Assembly: GCA_019912885.1 (NCBI GenBank)
Contig: JAIOHV010000169.1
Span: 1-64,000 of the forward strand
Direction of reading: 5' to 3'
DNA length: 64,000 nucleotides
From: a bacterium
GTDB taxonomy: Bacteria > Lernaellota > Lernaellaia > JACKCT01
The position numbers and the translations under genes are program-made. Below, piece after piece: positions 34,026-41,371 of the stretch. The notes beneath the pieces were generated by a model. That model worked only from the letters and a program-made list of their open reading frames with translations. It did no database searches and was not told where the DNA came from. Each line of letters begins with the position of its first letter. The first letter of the stretch is position 1.

Positions 34026-37000
34026 ATGCTTCGAAAACTCGAACACAAACGGCGCTCCGAGCTTGAGGAGATCAAGGACCAGGGGCTGACGCTCGACTGG
34101 GACGAGATTTCCAACAAGGGAAAGATCACCGCGGAAGAGGTACAAATCGCCAAGTGGTATGGCGTCTATTCAAGCCGCCAGGAAGGCAACCACATGGCGC
34201 GCGTGGTCATCCCCGGCGGCCAGTTCACGGCCAAACAGGCACGCGCGCTGGCGAAGATCGCCGAGGACTACGCGCAGGGGAAGATCAACTTCACCACGCG
34301 CCAGTCCGCGCAGCTTCACTGGCTGAAGCTGCCGATGCTCGCGGAGTTTTTGCGCGACATCCGCAAGGCCGAGCTGACGACGCACCACGGTTGCGGCGAC
34401 GTGACGCGAAATGTCGCGGCCTGCCCCCGCGCGGCGACGTGCGAGTTCCGCCGGTTGAACGTTTTGCCCTACGCGCAAAAAACCGCGCGCGTTCATGCGG
34501 ATAGCCACGATCTCGACAACCTGCCGCGCAAGTTCAAGGTGTCGTTTTCCGGCTGCGGCGCGGCGTGCGGGCAGCCGCACATCAACGACGTGGGCGTCGT
34601 CGCCGTCACCCGGCGAAAACCCGACGGCGGGCAGGAGCACGGGTTCAAGGTGCTCATCGGCGGCGGCATGGGGTGGAAGGCGTTTGTCGCGCAGGAGGTT
34701 TTCTCCTTCGTCCCGCCGGACATCATCACGGACGTCACGCGCGCGGTCGGCATCCTGTTTCGCGATCACGGCGACCGCTTCAACCGCTCCACCTCGCGCC
34801 TGAAATTCGTCGTCAAGCGCTATGGCATCGAAAAGTGCCGCGAGCTTCTGTACGACATCATGCGAGAGGAAGGCGTCGACGTTTCGCGCATCGAACATGC
34901 GCCCGTCGAGGATATCGGCCCCGCGTATCCGGCGCGCCCGCTGACCGCACCGGGGGTTGGCACCGACGGCCTGGCGATACAGGAAGTCATGCTGCCCAAG
35001 GGCGAGATGACGCACGTGCAGCTTCTTCGCCTGGCGGACCTCGCCGAGATCTACGGCGACCGGCACGTCTACAGCAGCAACCGCCAGAACCTCGCGATCC
35101 ACGGCGTGAAGCCCGAACGCATCGCGGAGCTGAAAGAGGAAATCCGCCGCACCGGTCTTGGCGTGGAGGGCTTCGGCGGCCTGCGCGATATCGTGCCGTG
35201 CGTCGGATTGACGTATTGCCCGCTGGCCGTCTCGCGAACGCACTCGCTCTACGACCTTATGCAGTCGGTCGTGCATCAAGAGAAGTACGATTCGATCCGC
35301 GACGCGGTCCTCATCAACATCACCGGTTGCCCGAACTCGTGCTCGCCGTTTCGCATTTCGGATATCGGATTTCGCGGCATGCGCATCCGCGAGAACAAGG
35401 GCTCGGTCGAGGGTTACGAATTGCGGCTGGGCGGCGAGGAGCACGAGTTCGGTCGCATCGTCGGCGAATACAAGGTGTCCGACTGCGTGCTGGTGACGGC
35501 AAGGATTCTCGACACGTTCCTGGCGCATCGCGCGGGCGACGAGACACTGTCCGACAACGTGCGCCGCATGGGGCTCAAGCCGTACCGCGATGCGATCGGC
35601 AAGCTGAACATCCGCTACGTCACCGCGCCGACGCTGCTCGAGAACTCCGCGTTCGTCGGCCATCTGGCCGAATCGCGCGATTTCGAGACGATCAAAAAAG
35701 ACGTTCCCTGCCAGGAAGCGTGCCCGGCCAAAACGAACGTGCCGGCGTACATCGCCAAGATCGCGCAGGGCGACAACGACGCGGCCTATCGCATCAACCA
35801 GGAGGACAACGTCTTCCCGGGCGTGCTCGGCCGCGTGTGCACGCGCCCGTGCGAAAGCGCGTGCCGCTACAACTGGACGAGTACCGAGGCGCCGGTGAGC
35901 ATCTGTCACCTCAAGCGCTCGGCCGCCGACCGCAAGACCGACAAGGCGGCGCCTTTGCCCGCTTGGTTCGGTCCGACCGGCAAGCGCATCGCGGTCATCG
36001 GCGGCGGGCCGGCGGGATTGACGGTCGCGCGCAATCTTTCGCGCTACGGCCACGGCGTCACCGTTCACGAGCGCGAGCCGTACCTCGGCGGCCTGATGCG
36101 CATGGGCATCCCCACGTTCCGCCTGCCGCGCAACGTGGTGGACGACGAGGTGAACGCCATCGCCGACGCGGGCATCGAGGTGAAATCTGGCGTCGCGGTC
36201 GATCGCGCGAAGTGCGCGGAGCTTGCCGAATCGTTTGACGCCGTCGTTGTGGCGACCGGCGCGCACCGCCCGCAAACGACGAAGATCGACGGCCTGCCGG
36301 ACGACACCGCCATCGCGGGCTTGTGGTTCATGAAGGCGTACAACGAGGGCAACCGCATGCCGGTTACGGGCGATGTGCTCGTCATCGGCGGCGGCTTCAC
36401 GGCGGTGGATTGCGTTCGCGCGGCGCGACGCATTATCGGGCCGGACGGCGGGCGCGTCTCCATGATGTACCGCCGCGCCGAAGAGCACATGTCCGCGAAT
36501 CGCGAAGAGATCGAGCAGATCCGCGCGGAGGGCATCGACATCGAAACGTGCGTCGTGCCGGTGTCGGCACGCGTCGACGAGAACGGCAAGCTCGAGAGCG
36601 TCACGTTCCGCCGCAATCTCCTGAAGGCGACCAGCGAGACCGGTGCGAAACCCGAAATGATCCCGATCCCCGGCAGCGAGTTTGAGCGCCCGTGCCGCAC
36701 GCTGATCCTCGCGATCGGCCAGTCGCGCGAGCTGGAAATCCTGCCCGAGCGCATCGAGATCGCCGGCGCCCATACGACGACGCACGCGAAAATTTTCGTC
36801 ACCGGCGATTTCGCGTACGGCAGCCTCGATGTCATCCACGCGGTCGCGGACGCCAAGGCCGCGGCGGACGAAATCGACGAGGCGCTCATGGGTGAAAAGC
36901 GCCGCGAGCGGATGCTCGACGTGCGTTACGTGGACGATCAGGTGTACGGCACCGGCCGCCTGCGTGATATGGACCTGGTGCAGCCGCCGTCCATGTCAAC

Positions 37001-37418
37001 GCTCGATCTATTGCGCCGCGGCTTCGACGACGAGGTCGAGCAGGGATTCGACGACGACAAGACGCAGACGCACGCCGACCGCTGCTATCTGTGCAACTAC
37101 AAATACGAGATCGACCAGGACCGCTGCATCCACTGCGACTGGTGCCTGAAGGTGATGCCGCGCGACTGCATCCACAAGGTGAGCTACATCTTCCAATCGA
37201 ACGAAGGGGTCACGACGACGTTCGTCGACACGCCGATCCCGCGCGACGCGACGTATATCTGGATCGACTCCAATGAGTGCATCCGCTGCGGCGCGTGCCT
37301 GCGCGTCTGCCCCACGGAGGCGATCTCCGTGCGCACGACGGACATCGGCGAGCGCGACGCCGTTCCGGTGACGTTCGTGTCCGGCGAGCGATCCGCGGCG
37401 TTTCCGACGCGGGATTGA
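34026..37418 (+). CDS. Siroheme sulfite/nitrite reductase fused to GltD-like flavoprotein and ferredoxin domains
   Basis: The 1130-residue protein has three parts. Residues 1 to about 555 form a ferredoxin-type sulfite/nitrite reductase, with CVGLTYC at about 391 and GCPNSC at about 434 binding the 4Fe-4S cluster next to siroheme. Residues about 560-960 form a GltD-type module: CQEACPAKTNVP and CTRPCESAC clusters, an FAD site IAVIGGGPAGLTVARN (about 655) and an NAD(P)H site VLVIGGGFTAVD (about 784). Residues about 1018-1110 carry two 4Fe-4S ferredoxin motifs, CIHCDWC with a variant spacing and CIRCGACLRVCP. It should pass electrons from NAD(P)H to sulfite within one chain. The cysK neighbour favours sulfite over nitrite. 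Confidence 0.85.
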   Translation: MLRKLEHKRRSELEEIKDQGLTLDWDEISNKGKITAEEVQIAKWYGVYSSRQEGNHMARVVIPGGQFTAKQARALAKIAEDYAQGKINFTTRQSAQLHWLKLPMLAEFLRDIRKAELTTHHGCGDVTRNVAACPRAATCEFRRLNVLPYAQKTARVHADSHDLDNLPRKFKVSFSGCGAACGQPHINDVGVVAVTRRKPDGGQEHGFKVLIGGGMGWKAFVAQEVFSFVPPDIITDVTRAVGILFRDHGDRFNRSTSRLKFVVKRYGIEKCRELLYDIMREEGVDVSRIEHAPVEDIGPAYPARPLTAPGVGTDGLAIQEVMLPKGEMTHVQLLRLADLAEIYGDRHVYSSNRQNLAIHGVKPERIAELKEEIRRTGLGVEGFGGLRDIVPCVGLTYCPLAVSRTHSLYDLMQSVVHQEKYDSIRDAVLINITGCPNSCSPFRISDIGFRGMRIRENKGSVEGYELRLGGEEHEFGRIVGEYKVSDCVLVTARILDTFLAHRAGDETLSDNVRRMGLKPYRDAIGKLNIRYVTAPTLLENSAFVGHLAESRDFETIKKDVPCQEACPAKTNVPAYIAKIAQGDNDAAYRINQEDNVFPGVLGRVCTRPCESACRYNWTSTEAPVSICHLKRSAADRKTDKAAPLPAWFGPTGKRIAVIGGGPAGLTVARNLSRYGHGVTVHEREPYLGGLMRMGIPTFRLPRNVVDDEVNAIADAGIEVKSGVAVDRAKCAELAESFDAVVVATGAHRPQTTKIDGLPDDTAIAGLWFMKAYNEGNRMPVTGDVLVIGGGFTAVDCVRAARRIIGPDGGRVSMMYRRAEEHMSANREEIEQIRAEGIDIETCVVPVSARVDENGKLESVTFRRNLLKATSETGAKPEMIPIPGSEFERPCRTLILAIGQSRELEILPERIEIAGAHTTTHAKIFVTGDFAYGSLDVIHAVADAKAAADEIDEALMGEKRRERMLDVRYVDDQVYGTGRLRDMDLVQPPSMSTLDLLRRGFDDEVEQGFDDDKTQTHADRCYLCNYKYEIDQDRCIHCDWCLKVMPRDCIHKVSYIFQSNEGVTTTFVDTPIPRDATYIWIDSNECIRCGACLRVCPTEAISVRTTDIGERDAVPVTFVSGERSAAFPTRD

Positions 37419-37430
37419 TCGCGATTTTTC

Positions 37431-37498
37431 ACCACCGAGAACGCGGAGGACACGGAGGGTGAACAAAAAACCTCTGTGCTCTCCGTGTTCTCTGTGGT
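37431..37498. repeat. Large imperfect inverted repeat of CACGGAG units
   Basis: Arms of about 28 bases (ACCACCGAGAACGCGGAGG... and CCTCTGTGCTCTCCGTG...) match at about 23 positions around a 12-base A-rich loop, just after the reductase gene. It may act as a terminator for the cysK operon. A single-arm copy lies inside the next gene near 38347. Confidence 0.65.
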
Positions 37499-37545
37499 AA
37501 AAATCCTCCTGCGATTTCATTCCGTTTTCCGCATTTTCCATTGAA

Positions 37546-38889
37546 ATGGCATCCATGGGGTTTCGCGCCGTGACCATCGCCTTTGCCCTCCTCGCGCTTT
37601 GCGCCCTTGCCACCATTGCGTCCACCGCCGACAAGATCGAGCGCCTGCGCGCGCGCGAGATGGGCGTGAAAATCGGCCGGCTGAAGACCGGGCCGCTCAA
37701 CGCGATCACGGACGTTAAGGGCGTAAAGGTCGGGCACGCGACGCTCACCGAAGGCGATAACGTGCGCACGGGCGTGACGGTCGTATTGCCGCACGGCGGC
37801 AACCTGTTTCAGGAGAAAGTGCCGGCGGCGATCTTCCTGGGCAACGCGTTCGGGAAGCTCGCCGGTTATACGCAAGTCGAGGAACTCGGCAACATCGAAA
37901 CGCCGATCGCGCTGACGAACACGCTGAACATCGGCCCGGTCGTCGAGGGGCTCGTTCGCTACACGCTCGCGCAGCCGGGCAACGGGGAATTGCAGTCGAT
38001 CAACGCGGTCGCCGGCGAGGTCAACGACGGGTTTCTCTCCGACATCCAGGGCCTGCACGTCCGCCCGAAACACGTGTTCGAGGCGATCGAAAACGCGGCG
38101 GGCGGGCCGGTGCCGGAGGGCAGCGTCGGCGGCGGGCACGGCGCGCGGACGATGGGCTACAAATCGGGCATCGGCACCGCGAGCCGCGTCGTGAAGATCG
38201 GCGATAAAAAGTACACGCTCGGCGTTCTCGTGACGTCGAACTTCGGCGGTTCGCTCGTGGTCGACGGGATACCGGTCGGACGCATTCTCGCGAAGAAAAT
38301 GCGGAGTGCGGAATTGGGAATGCGGAATGAAATGCAGGCTGCGTTAACCACGGAGAGCACAGAGGACACAGAGGGTAATTACGATGTCAGCCGCGATGTC
38401 GGTGCCGCAAGCGACAGCGCGCGGTCTGCGTCGCATCGCCAATCGGCTACGCTCGCCTCCGACACCGGCGCATCGTCCGACAACGACGACGACTTCCCCG
38501 AGGACGAGCGCGGGTCGTGCGTCGTCGTGATCGCGACCGACGCGCCCGTGCTCGCGCGCAACCTCAAGCGCCTGGGCGCGCGCGCGAACCAGGCGCTCGG
38601 CCGCGTCGGTTCGCACTTCTCCAATGGCTCCGGCGACTACTTCATCGCCTTCTCGACGCACCCGGATCTGCGCATCAAACACGGCGCGACGATGACCGGC
38701 GGTTCCGAGCTTGAAAACGCGGCGATGAACCCGCTTTTCGTCGCCGCCGCGGACGCGACGGAAGAAGCGATCCTCAATGCGCTGTTCAGGGCGAACGAGG
38801 TCATCGGCCGCGAGGGTCACACGTTCCCCCTGCTGCCGCTCGATGAGGTGCGGGGGATCCTGGAGAGCACGGGAAAGCTTTCGCGGTAA
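37546..38889 (+). CDS. P1/DmpA-family (S58) self-processing aminopeptidase with a repeat-derived insertion
   Basis: The 447-residue protein follows the DmpA pattern: an N-terminal signal-like helix, NAITDVKGVKVGHATL, TPIALTNTLNIG, the self-cleavage nucleophile Ser193 in PEGSVGGGHGARTMGYKSGIGTASR, and NFGGSLVVDGIPVGRIL, GSCVVVIATDAPVLARNL and NGSGDYFIAFSTHPDLR. Family members cleave themselves before the Ser and form N-terminal-nucleophile hydrolases that release N-terminal residues. Between VGRIL and GSCVVV sits an extra, low-complexity segment of about 65 residues, coded by the same repeats found between genes. It may be exported. The function should survive if the loop is surface-exposed. 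Confidence 0.8.
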   Translation: MASMGFRAVTIAFALLALCALATIASTADKIERLRAREMGVKIGRLKTGPLNAITDVKGVKVGHATLTEGDNVRTGVTVVLPHGGNLFQEKVPAAIFLGNAFGKLAGYTQVEELGNIETPIALTNTLNIGPVVEGLVRYTLAQPGNGELQSINAVAGEVNDGFLSDIQGLHVRPKHVFEAIENAAGGPVPEGSVGGGHGARTMGYKSGIGTASRVVKIGDKKYTLGVLVTSNFGGSLVVDGIPVGRILAKKMRSAELGMRNEMQAALTTESTEDTEGNYDVSRDVGAASDSARSASHRQSATLASDTGASSDNDDDFPEDERGSCVVVIATDAPVLARNLKRLGARANQALGRVGSHFSNGSGDYFIAFSTHPDLRIKHGATMTGGSELENAAMNPLFVAAADATEEAILNALFRANEVIGREGHTFPLLPLDEVRGILESTGKLSR

Positions 38890-38892
38890 GGG

Positions 38893-38921
38893 TTGAAAAA
38901 ACAACATATATGTTGTAGGAT
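38893..38921 (+). promoter_or_regulatory. hicAB promoter with a palindromic operator in the spacer
   Basis: TTGAAA at 38893 and TAGGAT at 38916 have a 17-base spacer. The 16-base perfect palindrome ACAACATATATGTTGT (38901-38916) lies within that spacer, a natural site for autorepression by the HTH-bearing antitoxin HicB. Confidence 0.6.
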
Positions 38922-38927
38922 GCCGCT

Positions 38928-39122
38928 GTGAAAGTCAAAGACCTGATTCGCGAACTTGAACGACGCGGTTGGGAATTTGACCGGATGCGCGGCTCGCACC
39001 GCGTCTATCGGCATAAGGAGGCGACTCGCCCCGTTGTCGTCGCCCCGCACGGGAGCGAAATGCCCGACATCTGGGCGAAGTCGATTTTGAAACAGGCGGA
39101 GCACGCGTTGAAGGACAAATAA
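38928..39122 (+). CDS. hicA: HicA-type mRNA interferase toxin
   Basis: The 64-residue protein fits the HicA dsRBD-like fold: KVKDLIRELERRGWEFDRMRGSHRVYRH, with the catalytic His in GSH, then PVVVAPHGSEMPDIWAKSILKQA. HicA cleaves mRNA and tmRNA in the cytosol when not bound by HicB. The GTG start at 38928 follows a TAGGA motif and lies at the predicted transcription start, so translation might begin on a very short leader. The antitoxin gene follows after a single base. The module has no visible mobile-element flanks. Confidence 0.85.
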   Translation: MKVKDLIRELERRGWEFDRMRGSHRVYRHKEATRPVVVAPHGSEMPDIWAKSILKQAEHALKDK

Positions 39123-39123
39123 G

Positions 39124-39573
39124 ATGAATGATGCCGTGGGATTTTGGGCGATTCTGATGCCCGACAAGGCGAGCGAAACGGTCGGCGTTCGCTTCCATGA
39201 TTTTCCGAACATCGTCACGTATGGCTTCGACCGCGATCACGCGGTTGAAATGGCGGGCGAAGCATTGAACGGCTGCCTGGAGTCCGATTACGACCGCCAC
39301 GTGCCGCTACCTGAATCGCGTCGCAAGCCGCGCGTGAAAAAGGGCGAGGAAGCCGTGTTCGTCACACTCGATCCCGACGTCCGCACCGCCTATCTCGTTC
39401 GCGGCTGGCGCGAGGAGAGCGGATTGACGCAGGCCCAGATGGCGCGACGCATGGACATTTCGACGCAGGCGTACCAACGGATCGAGCGCCCCGGCCGCGC
39501 CAATCTCACAATCGCGACGTTGATGCGCGTCGCCGAGGCGGTCGAAAAACGCCTCGTCATCTCCGCCGAGTAG
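39124..39573 (+). CDS. hicB: HicB-type antitoxin with an HTH domain
   Basis: The 149-residue protein has an N-terminal partial RNase H-like HicB domain (VGVRFHDFPNIVTYGFDRDHAVEMAGEALNGCLE) and a C-terminal XRE-type helix-turn-helix (ESGLTQAQMARRMDISTQAYQRIERPGRANLTIATLMRVAEA). It should block HicA and bind the palindrome in the promoter. The ATG at 39124 is one base after the toxin's stop, so the two are coupled. Order and lengths are normal for HicAB. Confidence 0.87.
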   Translation: MNDAVGFWAILMPDKASETVGVRFHDFPNIVTYGFDRDHAVEMAGEALNGCLESDYDRHVPLPESRRKPRVKKGEEAVFVTLDPDVRTAYLVRGWREESGLTQAQMARRMDISTQAYQRIERPGRANLTIATLMRVAEAVEKRLVISAE

Positions 39574-39630
39574 CCCCCGTCACAAATTAATCAGCTTTCG
39601 CGCCAACGGGCACGGCGCCGGAAACGGCTC

Positions 39631-40890
39631 TCAGCAGCCGCAGCACCCGTCGTCATCGTCATCATCGTCGTCGTCGTCATCGTCGTCATCGCCCGCCGCG
39701 TCATCATCGTCGGAGTCGTCGTCATCGGTGTCGTCGTCGTCGGAGTCGTCGTCGTCATCGGCGTCGTCGTCGTCCGAATCATCGTCGTCATCGGTTTCGT
39801 CGTCGTCCGAATCATCGTCGTCATCGGTATCGTCGTCGTCATCGCCCGGAACGGTCGTCGTTGTTGTCGTCGTCGTCGTGGTCGTGGTCGTGGTCGTGGG
39901 GATGTAACACGCAATCCCCAGCGCCAGGACCGCGAAGTCCGTGGACGTGTCGGCAAATTCCGTACCGCCGCCGGCGGCGTAAAGATCGCCATCCAGGCAG
40001 TCCGCGGCGACGTTCTGGCGCGCGTTCGGCAGATCGGCGTCCGCGTTGACCCAGGTTCCGACCCCGAAATCGAAGACATAGGTCGTGGCAGTCGGCTCGA
40101 TGGACTCATCCCGGCCGCCCATCGTGTAAAATCGCGCGTCGGCGCCGTCGAAGAGAACCGCGTCGCCGGCCTGGTCGAAGCCCTCGGGGAGGTCGGGAAA
40201 GGCAGAATCGTTCCACTGGTTGATCGCGGGGTCAAAAACCGCCGCGTGCGCCAATAGTCCCATGCCCGCGCTGTTGCCGCTCGCCGCATAGAGCAATCCG
40301 TCGTATCCGAACCCCGCGGCCTCCCATCGCGAAATGCCCATTGACGCGTATTGCGTCCACGTGTTCGTTGCCGGATCGTAGCCGTAAAGAAGGTCGAGAT
40401 TCGGCGCCGCCGCGCCCGTGAAATATCCGCCGAAACGATAAAGGATGCCCTCGACGACGGCGACCTGATAACCGCCCGAAACAGCCGGCGCCGGCACGTC
40501 GGGACCGGTGCTCCATGTATCCCCCGCGATGTCGTAAATGTAGAACGCGTCCGTGAAACTCAGTCCGCCGCCGTCGATATATCCGCCGGGCACAAAAATT
40601 CGGCCCCCGTAATACGCGGCGTCGATGCCGCCGACCGCCTCGGGAAGGCTGGCCATGTCATCCCAGGTGTCTCCGGTGGCATCGTACCGCCAAACGGTGT
40701 CGTTGTGATCCGATCCGGTCTCCGTTCCGCCGCCGATGTAATAAAGATAGATTCCGTCGCTGACGAGATCGCCGCCCGTCCGCGCCTCCGGAAGCGGTTC
40801 GACGAAATTCGACCACTGCGCGGCGGAAGGCCCGGCGAAGACGAAAATGCCCGAAACGATCGTCAACAAACCAACGAATCGGTGTGCCAT
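39631..40890 (-). CDS. Secreted Kelch-repeat protein with poly-Thr, Asp-rich and GCCGC C-terminal tail
   Basis: The 419-residue protein has a signal peptide (MAHRFVGLLTIVSGIFVFAGPSAAQ) and five or six Kelch-like blades (YYIGGGTETGSDHNDTVWRYDATGDTWDDMASLP, IFVPGGY..., YRFGGYF..., FYTMGGRDE..., YAAGGGTEF). After the propeller comes a run of about 15 Thr, then about 65 mostly Asp residues in DDDD[TSAE] units, and the last residues are DDGCCGC. The layout implies an exported propeller held on a stiff, acidic stalk near a cysteine cluster. The start follows AAGGAGG six bases upstream. The function of the propeller is not known. Confidence 0.8.
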   Translation of the reverse strand: MAHRFVGLLTIVSGIFVFAGPSAAQWSNFVEPLPEARTGGDLVSDGIYLYYIGGGTETGSDHNDTVWRYDATGDTWDDMASLPEAVGGIDAAYYGGRIFVPGGYIDGGGLSFTDAFYIYDIAGDTWSTGPDVPAPAVSGGYQVAVVEGILYRFGGYFTGAAAPNLDLLYGYDPATNTWTQYASMGISRWEAAGFGYDGLLYAASGNSAGMGLLAHAAVFDPAINQWNDSAFPDLPEGFDQAGDAVLFDGADARFYTMGGRDESIEPTATTYVFDFGVGTWVNADADLPNARQNVAADCLDGDLYAAGGGTEFADTSTDFAVLALGIACYIPTTTTTTTTTTTTTTTVPGDDDDDTDDDDDSDDDETDDDDDSDDDDADDDDDSDDDDTDDDDSDDDDAAGDDDDDDDDDDDDDDGCCGC

Positions 40891-40929
40891 CGGCGGACCT
40901 CCTTGTGCGTATTTCAAAAAACCATACGC

Positions 40930-40957
40930 CTTCTTGCCGATTGAGCAAGAAGTTTTT
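40930..40957 (+). terminator. Hairpin with T-tract between the Kelch gene and the riboswitch promoter
   Basis: CTTCTTGC and GCAAGAAG arms around seven bases, followed by five T residues on the plus strand. It could end stray transcription toward the riboswitch promoter, or act as an operator or 5' hairpin for the divergent Kelch gene. Confidence 0.4.
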
Positions 40958-41018
40958 CGATTTTCAAGCCGATCCGAAACGCCCCTCGGGCGCCCCACCC
41001 GCCTGCCGGACTCCTTCA

Positions 41019-41048
41019 TTGACCTTGGCGCCCCCGCGCTGCTATACA
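41019..41048 (+). promoter_or_regulatory. Sigma-70-like promoter upstream of the cobalamin riboswitch
   Basis: TTGACC at 41019 and TATACA at 41043 with an 18-base spacer, which places the transcript start near 41055, about ten bases before the aptamer P1 stem. Confidence 0.6.
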
Positions 41049-41064
41049 CGCCGGACAATTTGAA

Positions 41065-41216
41065 GGCGCGTGGTGAGACGGGGGCATGGAAGCGCTCCCG
41101 CAGGAAAGGCCGGTGAGAGTCCGGCGCGGTCCCGCCACTGTGATGGGCCGGGTTTCGTGACGCGAAAGCGCCGCGGAGCCGGGAGAGCCCACAGCCAGGA
41201 AACTGCCCCGCGCGCC
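41065..41216 (+). promoter_or_regulatory. Cobalamin riboswitch aptamer
   Basis: The core matches the cobalamin class: GCAGGAAAGGCCGGTGAGAG, then TCCGGCGCGGTCCCGCCACTGTGAT and a B12 box, GCCAGGAAACTGCC (about 41193-41206). The outer stem pairs GGCGCG (41065-41070) with CGCGCC (41211-41216). It should bind adenosyl- or methylcobalamin and repress the lipoprotein genes downstream when the cofactor is plentiful. The leader is about 300 bases. Confidence 0.9.
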
Positions 41217-41273
41217 GCAAACCGTTCGTCCTTCGGTCGAGGGGACGGGTTTGCCGCGGGCGAAGGCCTTCGG

Positions 41274-41308
41274 CCCCTTCCGATCTGATCGGGAGGGGTT
41301 TTGTTTTG
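41274..41308 (+). terminator. Intrinsic terminator of the cobalamin riboswitch
   Basis: CCCCTTCCG and CGGGAGGGG arms (one G-U pair) around a seven-base loop, followed by TTTTGTTTT. It sits between the aptamer and the coding region, so ligand binding probably works by premature termination. Confidence 0.75.
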
Positions 41309-41371
41309 GGCGCCGCCCCTTGCATCCCCTTCTTTCACCGCGGGACCAGGAATCGGCAAAGGAGGATACCC

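Noticed and set aside
34170-36839. Minus-strand open frame of 889 codons opposite the siroheme reductase fusion
   Set aside because: Same kind of shadow; Arg/Ala/Asp-rich with no motif, while the plus strand has the siroheme, FAD and ferredoxin motifs.
39638-39853. Regular GTCGTC/GACGAC repeat tracts as CRISPR arrays or simple junk
   Set aside because: They have no spacer-repeat pattern and are in frame as Asp-rich linkers in five exported proteins (also at 24105-24225, 41527-41682, 43101-43248 and 54790-54908).
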